A stretch of 64,000 bases of DNA from Stenocarpella maydis (GCA_002270565.1 NQMI01000058.1:186001-250000), one strand, 5' to 3'; positions 23,943 to 37,111 are shown, counted from the stretch's first letter. The notes: generated from the sequence alone by a model not told the origin. Translations and numbers: made by a program.

Positions 23943-24960
23943 TGCATGTGTGTATGTGGTCCAACGATATGGTGACGCAGAGCGCGTGCTGTGGCGCAGA
24001 TGGGTGACGTGAGACCATTTTAATCTGTATGTTATTCGGTGCCGAGTTCGGCGCACTCTTTTCCCTAGATGCCGTACTCGGCCCGAGGTTCTGGGTCCAT
24101 TCAACGTGGTACAGGCGTACTGTAATTAGGATTAACGTCCTGAAGCACCCTTTTCACTGCCAAACTGCCGAATTGTGATTGGATTCTTCCATTACTTGCA
24201 AGTACTAGATGGGGTTTGGACCGATCCCTAATTTGTAAGAAACTTAGAGCCTTAGGCTTGAAGACGGTCTCAACTAGCTTTGTCACAATGCTATCACTGT
24301 TTTATTAGCGATAAACTATTTCAATTTAAAGTTTATTGTTCCTGCCACTATATCTCTAACTAAACGCTGGGTCTTTAAGTGTTTTTGACTATATGATGGG
24401 ACTACTACAGCATCCCCCCCTTTTTTCTGCTCTTTTTTTTTCACGGTATTGTAACCCGATAGAAAACGAGTTGACACCAATTAGGCCGGGATGCTTGGTT
24501 TTCCGGATTGTTTTGGACCACCTGACGTATAAAGATACCTCGCCATGCTTGAACGTTGTGCTACTGACCCGCAAGAACCTATGCATGCTTTTTAGCGACG
24601 AATTCGATTGTCCGCGGGAGTCAAGGTGGATGCTATTGTGCACACTGGATGCGGCGAGGAGCAGCATCCAGCATACCACGGAGTTAGGCTTTCAGGGATA
24701 CTCCGACGATCAATCAATTCCAGGCGTCTGTTCACTTCTGCATTAGAGTTCGAGAGAAGACTCGTTAAAGGCTCAGTTATGCTTGTATACATACACGTAC
24801 TGACATCCCGAGACCTCCATCTCTGCGACCCCATTGTATCGCCGACCGGTGCCTCTTCTGTACGTATTTGACCAGGAATCGACCATATTTCCAACGGCTG
24901 CCTTGTGGAGTAAAGAATATATAGTATCTAATTTCCCTAGAATGCACACCTCAGTGTAGC
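23943..24960. other. Intergenic, no recognised gene
   Basis: Spacer between the acyltransferase and HET genes. It contains C7-T6 and T9 homopolymer runs near 24414-24440. Short ORFs overlap on both strands and show no domain. Confidence 0.5.
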
Positions 24961-27401
24961 TCAGAGCAACCTGACCGTATCTTTCTTCATCAAACCTTTT
25001 AAGGACGGTAAGCTGTCGCAGTCCTCCACTTCAAGGTCGTATTGCCTCTTTTGCTCGGGGTAGAAGATTCCCACGCGGAGGAACGAGTCCTGAGACGCAC
25101 GCTGGTCGTCCAAGCGCACCAAGACCAGACCATATCCTCGTCTATCCTTCACAACGTCGTGTACGACGCCCTCCTGATGCCCGACCAGCAAGAGCGTCAC
25201 CCGGGAGATAAAATCATCCCGCAACCTTGATAGCTCCCCATCGAGCCCGCGGTGCTTGGGCTCACCCCGAAAATCCAGCCTCAGCAGATATACGTATGTA
25301 TCTGGTTGTTCAGAGCGGCGGGTGCGATCAAAGACAACAAAACGGCCTTTGTCCGGTGATATGAGGTCGAAAGCTCGCTCTTCGAAGCAGATATCCTGCT
25401 GTGAGCTGCCTAAAAATCCCACAAGCCCGTTGGGCTTTTCAACCCAGGTCAGCGAAGCCAAGTTCAAAGCATATCCTTCCAAGGTCAGGCTGGCATCTTG
25501 TATTGCACCATATGGGTCAATACCAACGGCCTGCGTGCCGACTTCGATGACGGTGATCTCCGAACGGCTGTAAAACCCCGGGAAGGCATCTTCCAGCCCT
25601 TGCCGCTGGTATCTGATCTTGCCGCGCATCAGACCACTCCATGTGGGCACTAGGTATGGCTTCTGACTCCGGCGCCTTATGATAACCTCAAGAGATGGGC
25701 TCGGACTTTCAGAGTCATCTATCCACAGTAATGAATGGTGCAGCATGTCCACCCAGTGGCCGGCTACATAGTCCGCCCGCAGTGCCTCTCCGAACATCCT
25801 TGCCAGGCCGGACAGTGCTGGAAGAACATCCGCTGGGTTCGTGAAGGATGAGGTGGAAAAGGCTGAGTAGCGGCGCAGGATATCTTTCCAAGCCCGGTGT
25901 AGTGCGTAATTGTCCTGTGTGGACATGACTGAGCTCGGGACAGCAGCTCCTGCAGGCCCGTCTTTCGACACATACTCGTCCCGGCGTTCAAATATGACTT
26001 GCTTGAGTCCGACGTAGACGTCCTTTGTTCCAAAGTAAACATCCCTGGTCCCAAAGACAATGCGTGCGCCGGCCATGGATTCCTCTTGAAAGGTCCAGCC
26101 CCTGCGTGCCCAGCGGCTGAAGACAAGCTCCTTATCAATATCGCTGGCGAGAGAGGGTGATAAGGAGAAGCTGACTTCGCCGTACGCATGACTGAAACTT
26201 AGCATGAAAAAGCCGCGGACATGTGGGCTGCGTGCTGACTGGTAAGGAAACCGGAGCTCATGTCTCTTCGGGCTGAGGAATCCTTGTTTGCATGTTCTTG
26301 ACGAGGTAGTGATAAGTGTAAGACGTGCCTTTCCGTATATATCTTTCATCTGGCTGCATTGCCTGCGCCAGTCCGAGATGTCGTCTTGAAGTATGCAGAG
26401 CGAGTCCACCCAGAGGTATGGTATTGACAGGCTCTGTGTGACTCTGACCGCGTCTTTCAACACCGGTGAGAGAGCATCAAAATCTAGGCCCCCCTTGTAC
26501 TGCTCAAGGTTGCTGGTCTTGACCTTGGTTTGCGTCTCTGCGTCATCGCGAGGGCCCCAGCAATAGCTCAACGCGCAATACTGCGGCTGCTCTGCCGCAC
26601 CGCGGTGGATGTCGTCACGTTCGACCAGCCGCAGACCGCTATCCCTCACATCGATGAGTCTCTCGGGAAGGAAGCATGTGTTTGTGTGCTTCTGGTCTTG
26701 CTCAAGGGCAGAACTGAGGCTCTTTATTTCTCGAGTGAGGAAAGACATGATGTCGTCGTTCCTGAAGTCCCGCACCGATGGAGGTCTGAGGGCAAGCCAC
26801 TGCGCCACGGCTGGATGGTCTAAAGCAGCAGGAGAGGTTCAGAAAATCCATATGCGCCTTGGAATGTAGGGCAGGGGTTTTTACCAGGCACTGCCTCCAG
26901 ATCAAAATACAACTTGATACTCTTCATATTGTCGAACCCGACCTTTATGATCAGATACCGCAGTCCATTGTCGCGCGGGTGTTGACAACGTGGGTTCGGC
27001 ATCTTTCTGCCATAAGACATGTCAAGATGGACAGGCACCCGATCAGCCCCGCTCATGCTGCCGCCAGTCGAGGTCTCCCAGGCGTCGTGGAATCTGTCGG
27101 ACAGGATGGCCCCCCGCAGCAGCGCACAAAACGCGCAGCCTGCCCGTGCGGACGCGAGGAGGCGCGGCAGGCCAGGCCATTCGTCCGGGGGCAGCCCGAG
27201 GGGCCGCGTCGCACAGGCATACTCGAGTTGCACCTGGTCGTCGCGCTGTACCCAGGGCGGCTGGTCGTCGCGCAACGCAGCACGGTGGGCCTCCCGGCAG
27301 GTGTCACACAGCGCCGGCGGCGCGCTGGGGACGCCTGCCCGGGACTGTGCTTGGTTACACGTGGGAACGGCAGCCTGCACGACGTCGTGCGAGGACGACA
27401 T
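24961..27401 (-). CDS. HET-domain protein (heterokaryon incompatibility), two exons
   Basis: Candidate heterokaryon-incompatibility or NLR-like cell-death effector of 791 residues. Exon 1 is 27401..26885 and exon 2 is 26819..24961; the 65-bp intron has a GTAAAA donor and CTTTAG acceptor, phase 1. Joining gives DHPAVAQWLALRPPS, the usual linker between the Cys-rich N-terminal part and the HET domain. Exon 1 has CDTC and CAFC cysteine pairs typical of such N-termini. The HET domain (PF06985) begins at about residue 253 with YCALSYCWG, continues through LWVDSLCILQDD and ends near RRGWTFQEE. The rest is an unassigned C-terminal region. The start at MSSSHD was preferred; an in-frame ATG at 27548 would add 49 residues. 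No NACHT or repeat domain is fused. HET proteins normally trigger cell death on non-self contact. Confidence 0.88.
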
Positions 27402-28410
27402 ACGAGGCCACAGGAAATGCTGTGCACGTGGTGGCAGGAGAGACGCACCGTGAAAAAATGAGCCGTCGGAACGTGTCTGCAACAAGAGAGGGGCCAACAT
27501 CACCTGCAGGCCCACTTGCAGATGCATCCAACCAGTCTTACTAATCACCGGTTATATCTGAATAATTTGGATTGTGTGGCTTCTTTACTTCCAGGCGGCA
27601 GCGTACTAGGGGCTAGTCATGCTCACCTACCGCATATCACCAAATAATATAATACGTCGTCTCGGGTCCGATTATCACACCCCAACTAGTGGCTAGATAT
27701 GCAATCCGCAAATAGATATATACAGACACTTGTTTCCAGGCTAAAGGTATGTGAGGGAGCAGATAGATCAAGCCTGAGTCCGACTGCATCCTAAGGACAG
27801 AACCCCCGGGGCTCTCCTCGCGTCTTCATGTCTACCCAGAAAGAGCACCACCGTTGCCCGGATCATTACTCTTGCAACTTGAAGCCTCACCCCCCCTCTT
27901 ACCTCCTACTAACGTCACAATAAGCTTAGGCCCTTCTCGGAAGGGTATCGCCAGGCTCGGCTCGGCTCGGGCCGCGGAGGCCAACCTCATCCTGCGCAAC
28001 CTGAGCGCACACGCATCAACATCCTCGGTGCCTGGGGCCCATTGTACGTCCCGGCCGGGGAAGCCCGCCGCTGTTCTTGTGCGAGCACAGATGTCGCTGG
28101 TGCTCGGCGGCGTTTGGGAGGGGGGCGGATTCGTGGCTGATGAACCCCGTACCGGACACGGACACGACGCCTCACAAGTTTCACGCGCCGGGATGTCAAG
28201 GGTATTCATAAGTTGTCGGTGGGGATCGGATGGGAGATCTCGATCCCGGGCTTGTTCAAACATCCCGTTCGAGCAAGCCCTTAAAAATCAGAATAAGCAG
28301 TGAACGGTCTATCTACAGAGGGCTCGATTCCTCACTCTGACTTCGAATTTTAACCATGTAAAACCTGGAGCCAGCCCCCCGTGACAACGCAGATTTACCC
28401 AGTTCAGATA
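27402..28410. other. Intergenic, GC-rich in part
   Basis: From about 27830 to 28270 both strands are open for 140-150 codons because of high GC, but neither frame has a recognisable motif. No supported gene. Confidence 0.45.
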
Positions 28411-30430
28411 ATGGCAACTAGCAAGAGTGTAGCAAGACAGGCAGCCTACCCAGCCACCCAAACGATGTACGGCCACGAGCAAGGAGTACGAAAGCAAACA
28501 ATTTTACCTTCAGGGCTTCAGATTGTATCTCATCATCACTGCGTATGTTCGGATTACCTTATTAACCACAGGAATTATCAAGTCAGGTACTTATTAATAC
28601 TTAAGGGAATAGAGTTAGTTTGTGCCTATTTCTCAAAAATCTCGAGATCCCAATTGTCACCACTGCTTTGATCAGAATTACCGATGACCTCAGAGGATCC
28701 TGCAAGGCTAGTTGGATGATATCAGCATACCTCCTGGGCTCAAGTGCTACGTTGGTGCGTCCTCAGAGAAAAGCCAACGCTGTCTTATAATGAACGCTTG
28801 CTGATTGAATCTACTCGCAGGCGTCTTCATCGTATTCGCCAAGTTCAGTGACATTTTCGGAAGGAAATCGATGCTCCTACTGGCCGTGATTATTTTTGGA
28901 GTGTTTTCAGAAGTATGTGGCGCTGCGCAGACCATCGATTAGCTGCGAGTCACAAATTTCATCAAGCCTGCGTTCAAAAACTGACCATGTCATCAGCATT
29001 GTCTTTCGGGCCGTTCAGGGAATTGGTGGTGCGGGGAACTACTCCTTGTCAACTATAATTCTGACAGGACTTGTCCCGTCTGAGGAGTATGCCGGGTTGA
29101 TAACTTTCTTATCTCTGTTCTACTCGTTGTCATTGTTGTTGGAGCCTATTCTGGGAGGAGTCATCAGCGAAAATACGATATGGAAGAAATTCCTGCTGAA
29201 GTAGGTTTTTCAACAGAGTGGCAGTAGACTTGCAGATGTTTCTTAGGTCTGTGTACTATATGTGTGCCCGGTGCAGCCTTGGCTGCGATTATAATTGTGT
29301 TTGCCATGCCGAATGGATTTCCGCACCATGGGATGCAGCGGCAGAAGGGCCCGAATACCACCCGGATGTCAGCAGCAAAGATCTTCCAGCACCTCGATCT
29401 TGTCGGCACTACCCTGCCTCTAATCGCCACCTTATTTCTTGTGGCAGCGCTGGAGCAAGCAGACATTGACTTCCCATGGAAATTGTCTTTCAGAATTACG
29501 TTCCTTGCCATCTCAGGCCTGGGCTGGGTTGCCTTTCTCTTGTGGTCCCGTCGCTTCACAGGACGGGAGCGCACAGAATTATATGAGCCTGTATTTCCAT
29601 GGCAATTTGTACGGCAACGGGTACTGATCGGTATGCTTTTGTGTGTTCCTTGCGGAAATCCCCTTTCTGTCCAAGTTTTCTCATCTTTCTTTTGATCTCT
29701 CTTCTCTCCTTTTGCGTCTGGAGAGAAAACTAGCGTTGCTGATCTCGAACTGCTGCAGAAGTGCGATCTTCCTCGGCGGGCCATGGTTCTGTGCCATTTT
29801 TCAGCTGCCACCGCGGAATCAAACCGTCAACTCGTTGGAACCACTTCAAGCTGGAATCAGCTTAATACCATTCGTGCTCGCTGCTCCATTCGGTTCCATA
29901 ATCTCTGCAGCACTGGCGAAGACTGCTAAAATCCCGCCACTTTATATGTTCATTTGTGCCGCAATATTGCAAGTCGTCGGGTTTCACTGTTATCACCCGT
30001 TTCGGGATCTGGCCAGATCGCTCCCGCGCAGTACGGCTACCAAATCATTGCTGGATTGGGGTGCGGCATTAACATTTCACTACCCATTGTGATGATGTCA
30101 TTCCTCGTCCAGGAACGTGATAAGTGTAAGTAGCGCTCCATTTCAACAAGTCGTCTTCTGCTAAGTTCCAGGCTAGCGGTTGCATTGGGCTTGGTGGGCC
30201 AGTTTCGAGTGATGGGCGGTGTGATTGGCCTTGATATTATTACAGCGGCCTTCAATACGGTGGTCAGGAGTCAGCTTAGAAATTTTGTCTCTGCGTCAGA
30301 GCTCGAAGCACTTCTCAAGTCGCCCGAAATGATTGTCTGGTTTTCCACAGATGTCCAAGAGATCATTCGGACGGCATTTGCTGAGGGATACAAGCTTCAA
30401 ATCAAGATCCTGGAGGGTCTGGCTGCATGA
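28411..30430 (+). pseudogene. Decayed DHA2-type major facilitator (drug/toxin efflux) transporter
   Basis: Related to 14-helix DHA2 exporters. Recognisable pieces in order: LQGFRLYLIIT near 28508, SWMISAYLLGSS near 28710, FAKFSDIFGRKSMLL near 28835, VFRAVQGIGGAG near 29005, PILGGVISENT near 29150, PGAALAAIIIVFAMP near 29265, and GQFRVMGG near 30195. The C-terminal stop is at 30428-30430. Intact intron signals remain at 29631-29730 and about 30126-30180. Lesions: an in-frame TAG at 28940-28942 where the family has Gln (CAG to TAG); a GCGAGT donor right after it; a frame change near 29981-29987 between VVGF and the next helix; an apparent shift between the ATG at 28411 and LQGFR; and an unclear junction at 29190-29260. 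Probably non-functional; sequencing errors could explain one but not all. Confidence 0.8.
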
Positions 30431-32107
30431 CAGATTCCGGCCGCCCTGTTGATGTGGGAAAGGAACCGCATTATGGTTTAATCAAACCGCAACGACCAGG
30501 TCCTCAGTTTGCGTGTGAGTTCCGCAACAGCGCTCCGGCAGCCGTACCGAATTAGGCTAGTAGACAGTCAAGTTTTCAAATCAATTCGAAGGGATCCAGA
30601 AACTGAATGATTCGGGGAGAGGTCATCGATCCCTAGGTGGTCGTATTGATATCATCGGGAACGGGAACTGGCAGTTAAAGTTACGAAGTTTCAAAAAGTT
30701 TCACAACGCAGCAATAATTAACTTTACAAATATTTCTTAATATTTTCTAAGTATAGAAGAAGCTTTACAATATTATTCTCCAGAAGTTAAAGTTAATTTT
30801 ATATATGTATAGTTATATCTATATGTATATAATGTATTTTATGAGTGAGGACCCCGGGCTTTACACGTCTGAGTGGAGCGTCGGCGCTGAGACTCAAAGG
30901 GTGGCCATACTCTCTCTAGCTAACAAAGTCAATGCCATCCCCGAGGCCGTCGACGACTAGTCGCCCTCTGCGGTCCTGTGCCGGCTAAACTTGGATAAGA
31001 CTCTAGCCACCCCTTCCTGAAAGCGTCTGGTTATGATCGGCCTGCTCGAAAAGGGCGAGGACAGGCGTACTTATAAGGCGGCTCGGTCTTCAAGAGGGTG
31101 GAGAGCAACCCGTTCGGCTCTCCCGCGAAGCGTACCACCGAGGCGAAGTCGTGGGCATATATTCAACATTGATATACAAATATTTAACATTAGTATTCAA
31201 AGTTCTAACTTATACATATTTTCGACAGCAGGTAGCTAATATAAAGACCACACTTGCCTGCCATGTGCGTTCTCTGTGAGGTCCTCAAACCTGCCGAGAT
31301 GCGGTGTCAGGGTTAGGGGTGTCTGAAGCAGGGATCAGCTACGAGAGTAACACGTGGCCCGTGCTGGCTCAGGGGCGCACCCTGGCCAAATCATGATTGG
31401 CGCAGGCAGGTGGTTGAGCTCCGCTTTTGCCGTGCTGGCGGCAACGCAGCTGCGCCCAGCCATTTGGAGGGAGCTCGGTGCCCTGGCCGACCAACATGCC
31501 TGGTTTTTGGGAGGAATCAAGAGGACAATCAGCCGAGTTTTCCCACGGCCAGAGCCCGCCGTTGCCTCGAACCAACGCCTGTGCGATCGACGACGGCTCA
31601 AGCTGCTTGTTGCCAGGCACTTCTCATCGCTATCGATCCAGCTGAGACGGCAATCCGCTCAGCCCATCACGCGACGAGTCACCGCGACTGTCACCAAGTC
31701 GTTGCGTGTCGTGGCCCGGCTGACGTACCTGCATCTCGTCATACTGCGGCCCAAAGCACCCAAGCTGTCACAGCGTCTTGCATGCTGCTCGACAGTCTCT
31801 GATCGGCTCAGCCCCCTCCCCTCGGCTCAAATGCGATCGCGAACAAGACCAATCTCCCACTCGACGTGAGGAGGAACCCGACCATAGCATAGGGGTCATC
31901 GTCGTAAAACGGGACGCGAGCACCGGGGTAGACCCCTTCGACCGCCTGCTCCCTGGGTAGCTGTCCCAGCGTGCCGGTCGTCGGACCAGACGCGCCCCTC
32001 GCATGAACCTACCCTCCTACCTCCTCTCGAACGGGAACCACTTCAGCGGAGCCGTGCTGGGAAGTCCACGCACTTCAAACGTGATACCCAGTCGGCCGAC
32101 GGTAGAT
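30431..32107. other. Intergenic and probable striatin 5' leader
   Basis: 30660-30850 is AT-rich. 30850-31150 is GC-rich and reads like a decayed coding fragment (TSEWSVGAETQR and similar), but I cannot assign it. 31330-32107 is GC-rich, open in several frames, and probably contains the promoter and long 5' leader of the striatin gene. An upstream ATG at 32003 is in frame with the striatin start. Confidence 0.45.
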
Positions 32108-34774
32108 ATGGCTGGCGCCATGAATCCCGGTGGTCAGGGCGGCAACCCTGGCGGGCTCAACAATGGCAACCCATCGGGCGCGCAGCCCCAGGCCACCGAG
32201 TATACCCTACAAGGTGTGATGCGCTTCCTGCAGACGGAATGGCATCGTCACGAGCGCGACAGGAACGCCTGGGAGATCGAGAAGCAGGAGATGAAGGGTC
32301 GCATAGCAAACCTCGAGGGCGCTGCAAGGCGGGCTGATGCGACACAAAAGGCACTCAAGAAATATGTGGCCATACTCGAGTCCAAGGTCAGGGACCAGGC
32401 TGCGCAACTCAAGGCTGCTGCAGATGGGAAAGAGGTGGAAGACCAGAATGCCAAGCGGAATAAGGTGGACCGCGAGGAGCTGATACAGGCAAAACTGCGA
32501 TGTGAGTCCGCCCATGTCTCGGCTAACGGCTATCTGCCTGCGGAACTGACAACCATGTACAGCTGCGCCCGAAAAAGTATCTGGCGCGTCACAGGAGTTG
32601 GGCGTGGATCTCGAGCGCATAGATGACGACGAGTCACAGCGATCCGAGCTGAAGACCTTCCTCGACCAGTGCCAAGCCGAGTTCACCTACCTAATGATCA
32701 CCCCGGCAAACCCGATGCCTCCACGCGAATCCCCCCCGCTGCCCATCCTGGAGGACCTCCGAGAAGGCGAGGGCTATGGCCTCCCCAACAACCAGCAGCA
32801 GATGGATCCGGTATATCGTCAAGCTCAGAACAACCTGCGCGAAGTGCTCGGAAGGCAGCCAGCCCCCATGGGCAACCACGCACAGCCCATGCAACAGCAG
32901 CATGGTGGCCAGCTGGCAGTGAAGAATCCCGATATACAACAGCCCCAGCCAGCAGCTGTCGCCCAGCCGATGGCGAGGTCTACCGAAGGCCAGCAGGTTT
33001 ACGACAGCACTCCAGACTGGTCTGGGCCTTCGTCAGTCACCAGCCGCATGATTGACGAGGTGCCCCCAGAATCCAACCAGGGCCCGAAGCCTCCGGTCCA
33101 GTCCGAGAGAGTTGGTTTCGATGGCTCTAAACCAGACGCGATCGACCCTGACGGATGGGATTTCAACGACTCTTCGTTCCCAGACCCTGCTGGCCATGCT
33201 CAGACCACCTCAAACCGCCCTGACACGGATGTTTTCCCGACCGCCGACAACCTACCGAAATCGCCCAACCGAGGTCCATTGGCTCATCGAAGAAAGAGCT
33301 CACTGTCCAGGCGGAGAAGTGGGGAGCAAGAGATGTCGCTGAACGCCTTGGCCCAGAAGGCAGAGAGCGGAAACTTCAAGCTCCGCTTCGGTCTCCGCGG
33401 CCACCTCAACACAGTGCGGACCGTCATTTTCTCTGGAGGTGGCAGCCCTGGCGAGCCCGAAATCTGCACCGCGGGTGACGACGGCCTGATCAAACGGTTC
33501 CACATTCCTCGGGGGACTCCACACTCCTACAATGCAGCTTCATCCGTGTCCGACCTGGATGTGCAAGCTGATTTCACACATCGTGGCCACAATGGTGCCG
33601 TTCTCTGCCTGTCGTCATGGTCGCCGTCGCCCAACTTCTCCACGGGCGGCCGAGCACAAGGAGACGGATGGATCTTCTCGGGCGGCCAAGACTCTACCAT
33701 CAGGGTGTGGGAGCGTGGACGCGTGGACCCGAAGGCCACACTTGACGGCCATACAGATGCCGTATGGACAATTTGTGTTCTTCCCGCGACCCTGGGTGCT
33801 GTTTTCGGTCAGCAAAATCCCTACGGGACCCCAGACCGTATCCTCGTCGCATCTGGCGCGGCGGATGGAACTGTCCGTCTCTGGGCTGTAAGCCAACCGC
33901 CCCAATTGACCAGCCCACAGCCGCCTCCAGCCTCAGCTGGTCGAAGAGCCGGTGGGAGTGGGCGTGTCCGTGGCAATAGCATGAGCTCCGGATCCGCCTT
34001 CCCAAGCAGTCCGCAGCCGACAATGGCAACCAACAGCCCATTCCACCATACCTTAGTGCACACCATCTCCCGGCCCAATTCTACGGCGTCGCCAACTTGC
34101 ATAACATCTCTGAGCGCCTCTGGCGAAAACTTTGTTGTCAGCTACTCGGATGCTGCCATAATTGTTTATGATACCCGAACAGGTGAAGAGATCGGCAGCA
34201 TGGCGAGCCTGGAGACGTACGATGGCTCAATCAACACAAGTGTCAACACTGTTGTCGCCACTACTTCAGGCCTCGACCAGGGTCAACATCAGCCAGGTCA
34301 TGGTGGCCTCGGAGGCAACGAGGAGGACTCAAACTCGGGCGGCGGCGGACCGACTGGAGGTGGAAGGCAGATGGCGGGCAGCGGCGTCGAAGGTGTCATA
34401 ATTTCTGGCCACGAGGACCAATACATTCGGTTCTTCGACGCCAATAGCGGTAGGCTTGGCCCGCCCGCAGAGTACCCTTTTCGTCCAGCTTACTAATGGC
34501 ACGTCTTGTCACAGGTCAATGTACATACAACATGGTCGCCCACCCCGCCGCCATCTCGGCCCTGTCCCTCTCACCCGACAGCCGCGAGCTCGTGTCGGCC
34601 GGCCACGACGCCTCCCTGCGGTTCTGGTCCCTCGAGAAGCGCAGCTGCACGCAGGAGATCACATCGCACCGCATCATGCGCGGCGAGGGCGCGTGCGCGG
34701 TGGTGTGGAGCCAGGACGGCCGGTGGGTCGTGAGCGGCGGGGGCGACGGCGTGGTCAAGGTGTTTGCCAGGTAG
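32108..34774 (+). CDS. pro11: Striatin, STRIPAK scaffold subunit (PRO11/HAM-3 orthologue)
   Basis: WD40 scaffold of the STRIPAK complex, which in Sordaria and Neurospora is needed for fruiting-body development and hyphal fusion. Three exons: 32108..32501, 32563..34449 and 34515..34774, with introns of 61 and 65 bp (GTGAGT and GTAGGC donors). The product is 846 residues. The N-terminus is Gly/Asn/Pro-rich, then the striatin signature [14 protein letters not shown] at about 32-45 starts a coiled coil to about residue 110. A Gln/Pro-rich disordered middle follows, then WD40 repeats from about residue 420 ([58 protein letters not shown]) to the end. The last WD repeat spans intron 2. An earlier in-frame ATG at 32003 would add 35 residues; the start chosen matches family N-termini. 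A core, single-copy gene. Confidence 0.95.
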
Positions 34775-36712
34775 GGACTGGCCGGCATGCCGCGCTTCCA
34801 CGTCTTTGAGAAGGGGCAGGAGCAGGAATCACCGTCTTCCCCGACGCCACCCACCCCGCCGAGGCACGGCGGCCCCCTGTGCGGGAGGAGGAGGAACAGC
34901 AGCGGGAGTCTGAGGCGAGAGATGATGTCTTCTATGGCTAATTGCGAGGGGCTGGGGTTATTATTCTGAGCTGGGGAGAAAAGAGAAGCTGCCTTTTCTA
35001 GCATGTTCCGGGACTCATGGAACTAATGCAGGAATCACAAGAAACCCGCGGCATAGTTTAGCTTTTGTATCTCGGGGAGGAGAAGGCGGTGGAGGCCTGG
35101 AACAGCAGTGTACAGGAGGCTGCTGAAATTGAGACTCATGGTATGGTGAATGGATGGATGGTGGGACCACCCGACTAACTTGACTGTAAGGGATGTGTGT
35201 ACGGAAAGAAAAAGAATAAAGATGGGGAAAACATTTTTTTTTCTCCTGATCTGGAACCTCATAATTATCGTTCCCTTGGGGGGAACTTTAGAAAGCATAT
35301 CGCGGTGTCGGGAGATGGCTTGTTTCCCCCAAAAGTCCGCTTCCACTTGCTATAAAATAGGTAGTCTATGAACGGAATCTTGACACACCATTCCGCTTAT
35401 ATGGTTTGCTGAGTCCTACCGGGTGTCATTTGAGAAAGCCAACGTCATGCTTGGAGACAAGGATCAAACAATTCTTGCTGCCTAACTCCAAAGAGATGAT
35501 TTTGTGCCTGATGAAATAAGTACCTTCATTCGCTATCTTTAGAGTCGGCCGGTTGACAACGAAGCATCTGAAATGACATATCCGACCATTCCAGGTCGAA
35601 TGAAGGCAGCTGGTGTTACAAAGAAGATAGCGGTTGGTGTTTATCTCACGGAATTCAGTAAGTTCCTGGTTTCGCTTCTCCCTCTAGAGCACATGTGCGA
35701 AGATGTCCCGGCCGCACCTAGCCTGAGTTCGCAGGCGATGGACATGTCACCGGAAGCAGTAACAGCGATGGCTCACACATTTGGCGTTCCGAACCAACCG
35801 ATAGCGACGTGGTATTACTCGGGGATATCCGCTGCGGCTTTGCTTCTATGGTAATTGATTATGAGTTGAATGGATAACGCCGCCAAGATAAACGTTTCTC
35901 TCTACCCCTTGATGACTCCAGGGGCTAGTGCTGGGCAATGCTCCATCCCATCTGTCGCAGGTCTCAAAGTCGGCCCCAGCCGTGAATTGACCTGTCTTAA
36001 GTAGTGTCTCGTTCCTCCAGCAAGCTATCCGTTTTGACAGTTGGGGGGGGGTATTGCTCGGACAGGCCATATTAAATGTCGCAGAGAGTAACTTGGTCGA
36101 TTACGCCGGCTAAGCTTACGTACCCAGGTGTCCGAGAAGTCGGCCCGGGCTAACATGTGCTCTGTCCTTCGCGCAATGTTCCTGGATTGCAGGAGTATTG
36201 GTCCGGATTGCGAGGCCTAATGACTATAAAAAACATATTCCACCCTAGTGTGTGGGATTCAGGCTGTTTTGGAACGGTAACAAACTCAATTTGGACGCCG
36301 GAGAGGGCCGCTAAATATGTGTGTGGCTGCTCATGTCAGCATCACGATGATTTCAGCTGGGTCTTTGTATGTACCAAAAATACCGACTCAGGATTCTCAG
36401 GATTGTGGCGTAGATCAAATGATTTGGAGCACATGTGCAGATGAGTCGTAATTAGACCATACCTAGCTACTGTCTTGCAATTCATATATCAAGAGTGCCT
36501 GCGGCACATGTTGGCTCTCGACCCTTTCATAGCCATGCCTCATACTAGTTCACAAATTCAGATCCAGCACTCGTCGCGAACTATCTTTTGGGAACTTTGC
36601 GTCTAATCCCTCCACGGACTCCCCCCCTAACGAGTTTCTTATAGACGAAACAAACTTTCTTTCCATTCTTCGACTTGTGCTACCACCTCTCTTCTCTTGT
36701 ACGATCTACACA
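34775..36712. other. Intergenic, no confident gene
   Basis: Includes the 3' region of striatin. A 93-codon plus-strand ORF at 35573-35854 begins MTYPTIPGRMK but has no domain, no intron signals and no codon-use support that I can judge. Nothing else recognised. Confidence 0.45.
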
Positions 36713-37111
36713 ATGCCATTCGCTGTGACTACAGCCAACCAGCAGACAAGCTGGCGCCTGAGCCGACAAGAGTTCAACGATACGGCAGCCCGCTGGAAGC
36801 AACACCAATTTGTCCCGGCAAATGCGGAGCCTAGCTACCGGTATGTGACCGATCACAGCACCAATAGGCTCTGCCTCTAGTCAAAATGATTGCCCACTCA
36901 CGTTTTACTTAGCAACAGCGACGGCCGGTCCCACACATCGACATATACGGACGACAACGGTGTCACCCATACCGACCATCACATTACTGTCGATTGGACA
37001 TGGACCGACGCTCAGAACGTTGCTCGGATACGCACTGTGCATATACCCGTTAACCAAGCGACAGGTGCCTTGGGCGACAGTCTCTGGTTCAATATGAGGA
37101 CGAGGACTTAG
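36713..37111 (+). CDS. Small unrecognised two-exon protein, 108 residues
   Basis: I do not recognise the family. Exon 1 is 36713..36840 and exon 2 is 36913..37111. The 72-bp intron has a GTATGT donor and a TTTACTTAG acceptor with matching phase 2. The product is hydrophilic, without signal peptide or membrane helix. It has an N-terminal helix-like part (RLSRQEFNDTAARWKQH) and a C-terminal part that looks like beta strands (TYTDDNGVTHTDHHITVDW, then RIRTVHIPVNQATG). The pyrimidine-rich leader with CTACACA just before the ATG is typical of fungal genes. The clean splice signals and balanced composition support a real gene next to the transposon nest. It may belong to the large pool of lineage-specific fungal small proteins. 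Confidence 0.6.

Noticed and set aside
22539..24104. Longer acyltransferase starting at 24104
   Set aside because: The extra 54 N-terminal residues are Arg/His-rich and unlike the family; the family start fits the Met at 23942.
26859..27461. 200-codon plus-strand ORF (and overlapping ones) opposite HET exon 1
   Set aside because: The minus strand gives a phase-consistent HET protein; the plus-strand frames are GC artefacts.
27832..28303. Pair of ~145-codon ORFs on opposite strands
   Set aside because: Both are open because of base composition; no domain, no intron signals, no reason to prefer either.
31354..31869. 171-codon ORF upstream of striatin
   Set aside because: Overlapping frames are open on both strands in GC-rich leader sequence; nothing recognisable.
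35573..35854. 93-codon plus-strand ORF
   Set aside because: No domain, no splice context; could be real but cannot be supported.
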